Assembly: GCA_015143295.1 (NCBI GenBank) | Contig: CM026567.1 | Coordinates: forward strand, 10,992,416-11,056,415 | Direction: 5' to 3' | Source of the DNA: Tetracentron sinense | Taxonomy: Eukaryota; Streptophyta; Magnoliopsida; Trochodendrales; Trochodendraceae | DNA length: 64,000 nucleotides | Shown here: positions 1 through 8,182 of the stretch, one piece after another | Layout: every line of letters begins with the position of its first letter | How positions within the stretch are numbered: the first letter of the stretch is position 1 | Translations under genes and position numbers: made by a program | Notes under the pieces: generated by a model | What the model was told of the DNA's origin: nothing | What the model saw: the letters and a program-made list of their open reading frames with translations, nothing else | The model's database searches: none

Positions 1-42
1 CAATCAACACTCGAGCCAAATACTCATTGACTAGTAGGGTTC
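1..42 (-). CDS. protease start of A1 pol (partial)
   Basis: The first 14 codons of the pro-pol region read [12 protein letters not shown], identical to the start of protease in A2. They follow a TTTCAG acceptor-like site. The rest is off the window. The frame is not fused to gag without removing 43-186. Confidence 0.75.
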
Positions 43-186
43 CTGAAATTTTAGCTAGTTACGTCAATTCAAGCCTCAACAGTGTATACACGTAAGTAAA
101 TATATATATAGCATACCAACTACGTACACAAGGAATAAAACATAACACAACAATCACGAATAAGGAAAATAACTCCTAACGCGTAC
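43..186 (-). other. GT-AG intron-like spacer between gag and protease (A1)
   Basis: This 144-bp segment begins GTACGC after CAAG and ends TTTCAG before GAACC on the minus strand. It interrupts gag and protease at the same codon as in A2 and C. It contains an in-frame TAG at 178-176, so unspliced RNA would give Gag alone. Interpreted as a spliceosomal intron by comparison of three copies; no transcript evidence. Confidence 0.6.
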
Positions 187-1435
187 CTTGCACCACATCG
201 TCAGATGCAAGTGCATCGCCCTCTGTCAAGGCAAAAACTCGCCCCTGGTTCGCCTGGCGAGACTGAGGTGTGGACCGGGTAGTCTGAGATGACGCCTGAT
301 GTGATCCTGCTGGGCGTGCTGGTGGCCTGATCCCCTGAGACTGGCCTGGTAAATGCCGGGTAGGGCAATCCCTGATCACGTGGCCCTGGCGACCACAGTG
401 AAAACATCCACCCGATGCTCTTAGGCAATCCCCAGCTGGGTGCCGTCGGCCGCATGAAGGGCAGGCCTCGTGTGTGCAGGTAGGAGGGGCCTGAGGTGGA
501 GCATATCTCGCCACCTGAGGTGCAACTGGCCATGGGGCCGGGAGAGCCTGAGGTCGAGGTGCCTGTGGCACGTACTGCCGTGGTGCTGGGGCCGCATAAG
601 TCGGCCTCATCGGTGGTGCTGGCCATGTATACTGATAAGGGCCGGTACGAGCCCGCCTCTCTGGAGGTGCTGAACTACTGGCTTGGCCTCTCGCCAACTC
701 TCTCCTCTTAGACACCGCTTCAGAATTGGCCTCAACCAGTAAGGCCTTATCCACTACTTCGGCGTAAGTGGCGTGCCTGAAAACCGACACTTTCTCCATG
801 ATGACATCCTTGAGCCCTTGCTCAAACCTCCTCGCCTTCATTGCCTCGGTGGCAATCATATGTGTCGCGAAGCGTGATAGCTCCGAGAACTTGGCCTCAT
901 AAGCGGCCACAGACATCGAACCTTGCTCAAGGTTGATGAATTCTCTCTCTTTCTTTTCCCGAGCTCCAACCGGGAAATACTTCTTATAGAACGTGTCCTT
1001 AAACTCCTCCCAAGTCCAAGGTTGACCCTGCATGGTCAAGTCTCGTGTCCTCAATGCGGACAACCACCAATGGTGGGCTTCACCCTCTAGCATGAAAACT
1101 GCCCATGCTACCCTATCCTCCTCTGTAGGCGAGAGGACCGCAAAAATCTTCTCCATCTGGAGGATCCACGCCTCTGCTGCGAGAGGGTCCACACTCCCAT
1201 GGAAGGATGGAGGCCTCAATCTCCTGAATGCCTCAACTCCAGCTGTACGATGTACTGGAGCTGCGGGCGGTGGAGTAGGTGCCGCTGATGCCGGTATAGT
1301 TTGCCGAGCCGCCAGGATGGCGAGTGTCTCAGCAATAGAGCCTAAGACCTGAGAGAGGTCCGGCTGCTCATCCTCATCTCTAGAAGAAGATGAAGCTCTG
1401 GTGTGTGGTCCACGACCCCGTGTGCCCCGCCTCAT
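176..1435 (-). CDS. gag: Gag polyprotein of A1
   Basis: Nucleocapsid/capsid protein of a Ty3/gypsy element, 419 codons. The N-terminus is Arg-rich ([13 protein letters not shown]), followed by the retrotransposon gag capsid domain (about residues 70-230, with WILQMEKIF, the HHWW stretch and [12 protein letters not shown]), a Pro/Gln-rich linker, a Cys-rich CPSCGRRH motif and a CCHC zinc knuckle ([14 protein letters not shown], about residues 343-356). The ATG at 1435 is chosen because A2 and C start at the same point. The last codons are translated spacer, not true gag. It is about as complete as A2 gag and has no internal stop. Confidence 0.93.
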   Translation of the reverse strand: MRRGTRGRGPHTRASSSSRDEDEQPDLSQVLGSIAETLAILAARQTIPASAAPTPPPAAPVHRTAGVEAFRRLRPPSFHGSVDPLAAEAWILQMEKIFAVLSPTEEDRVAWAVFMLEGEAHHWWLSALRTRDLTMQGQPWTWEEFKDTFYKKYFPVGAREKKEREFINLEQGSMSVAAYEAKFSELSRFATHMIATEAMKARRFEQGLKDVIMEKVSVFRHATYAEVVDKALLVEANSEAVSKRRELARGQASSSAPPERRARTGPYQYTWPAPPMRPTYAAPAPRQYVPQAPRPQALPAPWPVAPQVARYAPPQAPPTCTHEACPSCGRRHPAGDCLRASGGCFHCGRQGHVIRDCPTRHLPGQSQGIRPPARPAGSHQASSQTTRSTPQSRQANQGRVFALTEGDALASDDVVQGTR

Positions 1436-1756
1436 GACTAAAGTCCTGAGAAAAATAGCACCACATGAGTCTCACTTGAAACCACAGTTTATTTCAATGT
1501 CACTTCTCAATAATTCAATTTGTATTAGTTGTATAATACTAATATACATCACATCGAGTCATCAGAGTATTGTGTTCTAGCGTACCTAGGACCCATACTT
1601 GGTTAAAGCAACCATTATGACTAAGACTAAAGTTTAGTCTTACCCTTGGAACCAGACTCGCTCCCGACTCACTTCCTTCCTAACTTGTTTCCTAACATAT
1701 GCTCTTGTCAAGCCGTGGTATAAGATTCTATGTGACCCTAGAGACCTAAAGCCTAA

Positions 1757-1768
1757 GCTCTGATACAA
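1757..1768 (-). other. primer-binding site of A1 (initiator tRNA-Met)
   Basis: The minus strand reads TTGTATCAGAGC, one mismatch from the plant iMet primer site TGGTATCAGAGC, five bases inside the end of the 5' LTR. Confidence 0.8.
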
Positions 1769-2071
1769 CTTCTGTCGCGACCCAAAACCCACCCTAGGAG
1801 TTAGAGTGAATCTTGGACGACTCAATCATGACTTACATGACTTGCTTGACAAACCAACCTGCAAAAACCCACAGAGCATATACAATAGAGGACATTATAG
1901 CGGAAACATAACTATAAAACACAGCGGAAGTCTAACAAACCTCTAAGTATATACATATGGTCCAAGTTTATACAAAAAGTAACCAGAAGAAAGTACGGAC
2001 AGACCCGCCAAAATACATGGATATAATCTCTCATCTCACCCACAGCTAATCCACTCAGAATCTACAACCAC

Positions 2072-2191
2072 CTAATGGTAACCCTCTACTGGAGGTTCCT
2101 CAAAAGGCTCCTCGACGTACTCCTCCTCCACCCATGGACTCGGAGCACAGATATCAAATGGAGCAGCTGCTCCGCCGTCACCTGCCGACAT
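2072..2191 (-). CDS. small acidic ORF inside A1 LTR (39 aa)
   Basis: Starts ATG TCG GCA GGT (MSAGDGG) and ends at TAG. The core PWVEEEY (residues 19-25) is shared by every gypsy-type LTR in the window, and the codons differ only at third positions. It is strongly acidic, with Glu-Glu-Pro repeats in the C-terminal half. No known family is recognised. It is much shorter than usual gene-calling limits, and its translation is inferred only from codon-level conservation. Confidence 0.45.
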   Translation of the reverse strand: MSAGDGGAAAPFDICAPSPWVEEEYVEEPFEEPPVEGYH

Positions 2192-2515
2192 AAGAAGTAC
2201 GGCTGAGCATGGAATACTCAGCGGGTACTAAGCACTAACCAACAGTCATAGCATACAGATAGCATACATAAAGGAGGAAACAAGTTGCATATATAGAACA
2301 TGAACAATTTATATCATACAAGGGAGCAAAAACAATTTATACTCATGCTTGTATTTCGTAGAAAGCCGATGAAACCTCTTGAAAACATCGTGCACTTGAC
2401 TTGACTTGAAAATACCATTTCCGTGCTTGAAACTGGTTATGTTGTCTTATCTTGTCATATCATGCGTGTCATGCGAGTATCATGCTTGCTTGTTCATAAT
2501 TGAAACATGTTCACA

Positions 2516-2727
2516 TGCCTAGTTGCCGTTCATAGTCCGTCACAACTAGTACCCTATATGCAGATGGGTATGCCTAGTTGCCGTTCATAGCCCGTCGCAA
2601 CTAGCATCCATGCAGAATGTGAATGCCGAGTTGCCGTTCATAGCCCGTCGCAACTAGCATCCATGCGGAATGTGAATGCCTAGTTGCCGTTCATAGCCCG
2701 TCGCAACTAGCATCCATGCAGAATGTG
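2516..2727. repeat. 53-55 bp minisatellite, four copies, in A1 LTR
   Basis: Units start at 2516, 2571, 2624 and 2677 with TGCC(T/G)AGTTGCCGTTCATAG and carry CCGTCGCAACTAGCATCC. The A2 LTR has a different minisatellite at this place. Confidence 0.9.
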
Positions 2728-3724
2728 TGATGCTATGTTATGCGTGTCATGCCATGCTATGCTATGCGAGTCATGCGATGCTATGCATGTCATGCGAGGG
2801 GATGGGAGACCTTTCCCTATGCAATGCATGATTGTCTTGCCCTTGTCAAAAGCGAAGTGAAACATATCTTAGGATATGCCCCACCTCTACGTCCCATACT
2901 CAAAACATCGGTAAATCACGTCATTTCATGCGTGCTCGTGAGATCGTGTGCATACTTGCATTTGGAATTAAATATGACAATTTGGAGTGATTCACAAGGC
3001 ATAGCATATAACAATTTAAGTAATCAATAATCTACACATTTTAAGAAATGTAAGAAACACACTATCATGAACCCTAACAAATTTCAAGAGCAATTAAACA
3101 TGGGTTCCCTTAATTTATCATTTATTTTATTCACCTTGGCATTTCATCAAACATGTGGTGTGTTCATTATTCACTTAAACCTAAATCATGCTTTTCTATG
3201 TGGGTTATGCTCACATCACACTTGTATGTTCGTTATTAGTAAAATGCCCTTTCCCATTCGTTCATCACATCATCCACACGGCATCCATTCGCCAACATCC
3301 ATCTCCATTCACCATTCATACCACCAATCTCATAACACATATATAGGTGAAAGAAAACAAGAAGAAACAAAGGAAAAGAGAAGCTATAACTAGGAGGGTA
3401 GTAAGAAGTACCGACCTTGATCAAGTGGGGAAGAAATCCCCCTTTCCAAAACGACCGTGAGTTGCTGCCCTAGCTTGGAACACGAGCTCCACACGAGCTT
3501 GAGCCGAGGTCTTGAAGGAAAACGTGCTTGAGGATGATCTAGGGTCTCAAACCCCTTTGATTCCTCTTCAAAATGAAAACCCTAGATTTAGGAACCCTTT
3601 CTCCTCTCTTCTAATCTCCCAAATCTTCTAAGGGTTGAGAATGAGCCCTAAAGGCTCGGGTAATCCTATATAAGAAAGGGTATAACACCCGAATGCCGAA
3701 AATGCCCTTAGTGAAAATTCTGTA

Positions 3725-3925
3725 AAACGCGAGGACCGAGCGATCGGTGTTAATGACCGATCGATCGGTTGCCTACCGATCGATCGGTTTCATAACCGAG
3801 CGATCGGTTGAAATTTCACTCTCTGGAAAATTTCCCCATAGAAAAATCTCGACCAGTCGATAGCCTCCGAGCGATCGGTTTTGGACCGATCGATCGCTCC
3901 ATGGACCGAGCGATCGGTGGTCTGC
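3725..3925. promoter_or_regulatory. palindrome array in U3 of A1
   Basis: Seven copies of ACCGATCGATCGGT or ACCGAGCGATCGGT-type sites in about 200 bp, directly upstream (minus strand) of the TATA box near 3668. The spacer between the two half-arrays matches that of N and C. Confidence 0.7.
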
Positions 3926-4128
3926 AGGTCCAAACTGTTTTGGCCATAACTTTTGACTCGTTCGTCCGATTTTGACGATTCAACTTGCGTTGGGTTCGTA
4001 CTTCGAAAACGAACATTTCTGACGTTTCAGAATTTCTAATTTCTTCCTTATTTATTAATTGCATTACTTTAAAGGAAAAATGGCTACGAAGGGTCATGCA
4101 TAAATGTGAAAAGGTCCGGGGCTCTACA

Positions 4129-4351
4129 TATTATAACCAAGTCCAGCCTTGTTAAAAACACATCTTTGCTGTCCTAAAAGTCTTTCTAGGTTCTTTTGAC
4201 CATTTGTGACTGTGAGGACAGTATTAGTCAAGTCCTTGACTTTAACTTTTAGCTTATCACATTCACATGGTGAGTTATGAGGAACATTTTCAATATCATT
4301 TAATTTCTTACTCAATTCCTCATTCTCAATGGCTAACATACTCTTCTCTTT
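4129..4351 (-). pseudogene. continuation of B1 gag-pol after the premature stop
   Basis: In frame with the ORF above, it reads a coiled-coil-like stretch (MLAIENEELSKKLNDIEN...) typical of the region between knuckle and protease in this copia group. It is then cut by the A1 insertion. Not translatable as part of Gag-Pol without read-through of the TAA. Confidence 0.75.
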
Positions 4352-5560
4352 TTATAGAGTTTCATATGATTGTGAGAGTGTGGATTTCCTTTTAAATGAT
4401 TTGTTTAATTTAGCTATTCTACCAAATTCAGTATAAAGTTCATCAAATGCTTCTCTTATTTCATCATATGAGAGAGAATCATTTGGGGAAGAAGTTACCT
4501 CATCCTCATTTGCCATGATACATAGATTTGCTACTTCTTCATCACTTGAATCTTCCGACTTGCTTCCCTCTGAGTCATCCCAAGTTGCCATCATAGCCTT
4601 CTTCTTGTACTTTTGGCTTTTCTTGAGTTGAGGGCAGTCAGTCCTTATGTGGCCTGGCTTCTTACATTCATAACAGGTGAGAGGTTCCTTCTTGCTAGAT
4701 TCAGCTTTGTTCACTTCTTTTGAGAACTCCTTCTTGTATGGTCTCTTTTTGAAGTTCTTCTTATGCTTGAGGAACCTTTTGAACCTTCTTGCCATCAAGG
4801 CTATATCTTCATCATCACTGCTGGTTTCCTCATCACTGATTTCAACTTGAGTAGACTTGAGAGCCAGCCCTTTCTTGGTTCTAGGTTCATCAGGCATTTG
4901 ATCCTTCATTATGACTTCATGAGTCATAAGAGATCCCAGCAGCTCATCCATAGGCAGTTTGGTGAGGTCCTTAGCTTCTTGGATTGCTGTTACTTTTGGA
5001 GTCCAATCCTTGGGCAATGATCTTAAAATCTTTCTCACGTTTTCTGCATTAGAATACACTTTACCCAGATATTTAAGACCATTTAAAATGTTAGTAAATC
5101 TGGTGAACATATCACCGATAGATTCTTCTTTTTTCATTTTAAATAATTCATACTTGTGAACAAGCATGCTAATCTTTTCTTCTTTAACCTGATTAGTCCC
5201 TTCATAGGTGACTTTCAGTTTATCACATATTTCTTTAGTAGAGTCACATCCAGACACTCTGTTAAATTCTTGGGGACTCAAAGCACAGTAGAGGTTGCTA
5301 ATAGCTTTAGCATTAATTTGAATGAGCTTAATGTCAACTTCATTCCATTCTTCCTCTACCTTAAGATTTCTGACATCATCCACAGTTTTTATGGGAAGAT
5401 GAGGGCCATTGACTATTACTCTCCAACACTCATAATTTAGAGCTTGAATGTAATACATCATCCTAGTTTTCCAATAGTTATAATTTTCTCCATTAAACAA
5501 TGGTAGTCTAGTGGTGGACTGTCCTTCTCCTAGGCTTGTTGTAAATACATTGTTTGCCAT
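4352..5560 (-). CDS. gag: copia Gag (B1), ends at a premature stop
   Basis: 402 codons from ATG at 5560. It opens with the usual copia gag start (ending PLFNGENYNYWKTRM, the DUF4219-like N-domain), then the UBN2/gag-polypeptide domain (about residues 60-200), a Lys-rich basic stretch and a CCHC knuckle CYECKKPGHIRTDC (about residues 299-312), then an acidic tail. A TAA stop at 4354-4352 breaks the frame. The same frame resumes immediately and stays open to 4129, so this is a nonsense mutation and not the natural end of Gag. Confidence 0.9.
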   Translation of the reverse strand: MANNVFTTSLGEGQSTTRLPLFNGENYNYWKTRMMYYIQALNYECWRVIVNGPHLPIKTVDDVRNLKVEEEWNEVDIKLIQINAKAISNLYCALSPQEFNRVSGCDSTKEICDKLKVTYEGTNQVKEEKISMLVHKYELFKMKKEESIGDMFTRFTNILNGLKYLGKVYSNAENVRKILRSLPKDWTPKVTAIQEAKDLTKLPMDELLGSLMTHEVIMKDQMPDEPRTKKGLALKSTQVEISDEETSSDDEDIALMARRFKRFLKHKKNFKKRPYKKEFSKEVNKAESSKKEPLTCYECKKPGHIRTDCPQLKKSQKYKKKAMMATWDDSEGSKSEDSSDEEVANLCIMANEDEVTSSPNDSLSYDEIREAFDELYTEFGRIAKLNKSFKRKSTLSQSYETL

Positions 5561-5604
5561 AATAAAATCGATTACTCAGATTTTTTAGATCTAATTAGAG
5601 TATT

Positions 5605-5618
5605 AGGCTCTGATACCA
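5605..5618 (-). other. primer-binding site of B1
   Basis: The minus strand reads TTGGTATCAGAGCC, a perfect iMet primer site, one base from the LTR end (...GGCCAACA). Confidence 0.9.
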
Positions 5619-5619
5619 A

Positions 5620-7130
5620 TTGTTGGCCAGGTAATGACCCTAAAAGAGGGGTGAATAGGGTATAAGGTAGATTTTTAAAAATTAAAAGTATGAACTACAA
5701 GTTCAAAGAACGGAATAGAGTATAATATGAAACAAGATAAAACAATGGAATATTAAAAGAGAGAGAAGAGATAAGAAGAGTGCAAACTCAAGATTTGTTC
5801 TTGAGGTTCAGCAAACCAGCCTACTCCCCGCCTCAGTTTCCAGCTAGAGGATTCACCACGATTCCTTAATCGTACAGGCTCTTTCACAGGTGGAGTCTAA
5901 ACCCTTACAATCTCTCTTTAAAGGTCGAGATATCACCTTTCAAGCTCTCTTTTAGGCCGAGCTGAAACATTTCAAGAATACAACCCTCTCTTGATATTGC
6001 TGAAGCAACAACTTCAGTGCAAGAATCCTGGATTCTTGACTACTCTTAATAAATAGGTTTTGGATTGAAAATCTGAACAGAAGGCTCCTTAAATGAGCTG
6101 GATAAGAGTGAAATACAAACTCTAATAAAGTCTCTTAAAGAAGGTAGACTTGAATGAGCTCAAGAGAAACTTTTTGGGGATTTTCTAAGTGTGAGAGTGA
6201 GTGAAAATCAATATCAGTGAATCAGTGAAGAATAAGAGTTATTACTGTGATCAAGTGTTGTTGTATGTTCATAAATGAACTCCTTTTATAGCATTTGATC
6301 CAATAATGCCGTTGGGGAAGCATTAAATGCTTTTTAGTCCGTTGCAAACTAGCTGTTACAACGATTTTTCAGATTCAGACATGATTTCGTCGACGAAGTG
6401 AAGTTCCCATTTGAGTTCGTCGCCGAATACATAAAACAGATTTGAATCCTAAAAAATCCTGTAGTGACTTCGTCGCCGAATTCATATCAACCAAAGATTT
6501 CGTCGACGAATTCAGGAAACAGAACTGAATTAGAAAAACTTCTGTCATGACTTCGTCGCCGAATTCAATCTTCCTAGAGAATTTTTCGACGAATTCAGAG
6601 TAAGAATTCTGAATTCAATCTTGGATCAGACCAAAGGAATGAGATTTATTTCCTAGGTCAAACGGCTACCTTTTAAACATGATTTTATGGTCCCTTAGGG
6701 CTTTAAACTGTTTTTCCAACAAGTATCCTAGGCTTCAATGGTCTATCTATGATTCTTTGAGCTTTTCAATCCTACCATACTTTTGACGACTTTTTACATG
6801 AAACTTATAAACTCTCAAACTGAAAAGAGAATACATTAAAATTGATTAGAGACGATCTTGGCTTGACTTGGGTCTTGCAAATGTGACTTTTGTCTTCAAT
6901 GGTCCTGACTTGGACTAAGGTCTTAACTTGGACCTTCATCTTGTATTCAGTGAGTTGGACTTCCTCTTGGGTAATTTCCATCATTTTTCATGATTGGAGT
7001 GCTATCAACTTATCAAATCTGAAATGTTAACGCACTTAAATGGTTTTATTAGTACCAAATATTTCATTACATTATTATGTTATTATCAAAATTATTAGGG
7101 GTACTTATGGTTGTAACCCTGAGGCTAACA
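5620..7130 (-). repeat. 5' LTR of copia B1
   Basis: 1511 bp with inverted ends TGTTGGCC...GGCTAACA. A TATAAAAG box lies at about 6285 (minus strand), and a TTCGTCGACGAA palindrome array lies upstream of it at 6386-6600. The bases after it, AGCAC, are the expected B1 target site in B2. Confidence 0.85.
6386..6600. promoter_or_regulatory. palindrome array in U3 of copia B1
   Basis: TTCGTCGACGAA at 6386-6397 and about six more sites of the form TTCGTC(G/C)(A/C)CGAA spaced 20-40 bp. They lie just upstream of the minus-strand TATA box. Confidence 0.65.
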
Positions 7131-7202
7131 AGCACATGATTAGACAATTTATGATTTTCAAAACAAGGAGGTTGTTCAACATATACTTCCTCCGAAATAA
7201 AT
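7131..7202 (-). pseudogene. copia B2 reverse transcriptase fragment
   Basis: The 72 bp read ISEEVYVEQPPCFENH, the conserved copia RT stretch that follows the first catalytic region. It is the direct continuation of the RT fragment at 15054 and upward, separated from it by A2. B1 cuts it on the other side. Confidence 0.85.
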
Positions 7203-7505
7203 TGTCGCGACCCAAAACCCACCCTAGGAGTTAGAGTGAACTTTGGACGACTAATCATGGCTTACATGACTTGCTTGACAAACCAACCTGCAAAAACCCA
7301 CAGAGCATATACAATAGAGGACATTATAGCGGAAACATAACCATAAAGCACAGCGGAAGTCTAACAACCTCTAAGTATATACACATGGAAATCCAAGTTT
7401 ATACAAAGAAATCAAAACAAAGAAAGTGCGGACAGACCCGCCAAAATACATGAATGTATATCTCTCATCTCACCCACAGCTAATCCACTCAGAATCTAAC
7501 ACCAC

Positions 7506-7625
7506 CTACTGATAACCCTCTACGGGAGGTTCCTCCAAAGGTTCCTCGATGTACTCCTCCTCCACCCAAGGGCTCGGAGCACAGACATCAAAAGGAGCAG
7601 CTGCTCCGCCATCACCTGCCGACAT
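7506..7625 (-). CDS. small acidic ORF in A2 3' LTR remnant (39 aa)
   Basis: ATG TCG GCA GGT start, TAG end. MSAGDGG..., then PWVEEEY at residues 19-25 and a Glu/Pro-rich end. Identical to the copy at 12818-12937. Function unknown. Confidence 0.4.
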   Translation of the reverse strand: MSAGDGGAAAPFDVCAPSPWVEEEYIEEPLEEPPVEGYQ

Positions 7626-7992
7626 AAGAAGTACGGCTGAGCATGGAATACTCAGCGGGTACTAAGCACTAACCAACAGTCATAGCATACGGATAGCATA
7701 CATAAAGCAGGAGCAATTCATATATGTTAGACGGAAACAATTCATATCATACAAGGAAGTAAAGCAATTTATAATCATGCTTGTATTTCGTAGAAAGCCG
7801 ATAAAACCTCTTGAAAACATCGTGCACTTGACTTGGCTTAAAATATCTTTTCGTACTTGAAAGCTTGTCGTGTTTGTCTTACTTGATCTTGTCGAGCGTG
7901 TCGTACGTGTCATGTCATGCGTGCTTGCTTGTGATCATGTAACTTGTGAGATACACTTGTGAGATATCCTTGTGAGATGCGCTTGAGAGATG

Positions 7993-8135
7993 CCTTGAGA
8001 GGGAAGGGAGACCCTTCTTTATGCAATGCACTTGCGAGGGAAGGGAGACCCTTCTTCATGATATGTATGTACTTGCGAGGGAATGGAGGCCCTTCTTCAT
8101 GATATGCACTTGTGAGTGAGGGGAGACCCCTCGTA
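7993..8135. repeat. about 42-bp minisatellite in A2 LTR
   Basis: Four degenerate copies of TTGCGAGGGAAGGGAGACCC plus a CTTCTTCATGATATG spacer. Mirrored at 13305-13447 in the other LTR. Confidence 0.8.
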
Positions 8136-8182
8136 GAATGTTGGTTCTTGTTTTCTTGTGAAAAGCGAGGTAAAACATATCG

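Larger units (their letters stand above)
1..4128 (-). mobile_element. Ty3/gypsy element A1, cut by the left window edge
   Basis: Minus-strand LTR retrotransposon of which only the 5' LTR (1773-4128), leader, gag and the first codons of protease are inside the window. Gag and LTR closely resemble element A2 at 7203-15053. It sits inside copia element B1, whose gag reading frame stops at 4129. The LTR starts on the minus strand with TGTAGAGCCCCGG (4128 downward) and ends in ...GGGTCGCGACA at 1773. The target duplication cannot be checked because the 3' LTR lies beyond base 1. Lineage Tekay/Del is inferred from similarity to element C, which has a chromodomain. Confidence 0.9.
1773..4128 (-). 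repeat. 5' LTR of A1
   Basis: 2356-bp LTR with TG...CA ends. In minus-strand order: TGTAGAGCCCCGG start; conserved U3 block (about 4060-3925); palindrome array (3925-3725); TATATAGG TATA box at about 3672-3665; donor-like AAG|GTCGGT near 3413; a 4-copy minisatellite (2727-2516); the hairpin near 2220-2200; and a small acidic ORF (2191-2072). It matches the A2 LTR at both ends, but the U3 array resembles that of C and N, not A2. Confidence 0.9.
4129..7130 (-). mobile_element. Ty1/copia element B1, 5' part
   Basis: Minus-strand copia element with 5' LTR (5620-7130), iMet primer site, and gag. It is interrupted at 4128/4129 by A1, so the rest of pol and its 3' LTR lie off the left edge. It inserted into the reverse transcriptase of the older copia B2, whose reading frame ends at 7131. 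Confidence 0.88.
7203..8182 (-). repeat. 3' LTR remnant of A2
   Basis: Matches 12515-13494 of the 5' LTR base for base except about two positions. It has lost its U3 and promoter half. The small LTR ORF is intact at 7506-7625. Confidence 0.95.
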
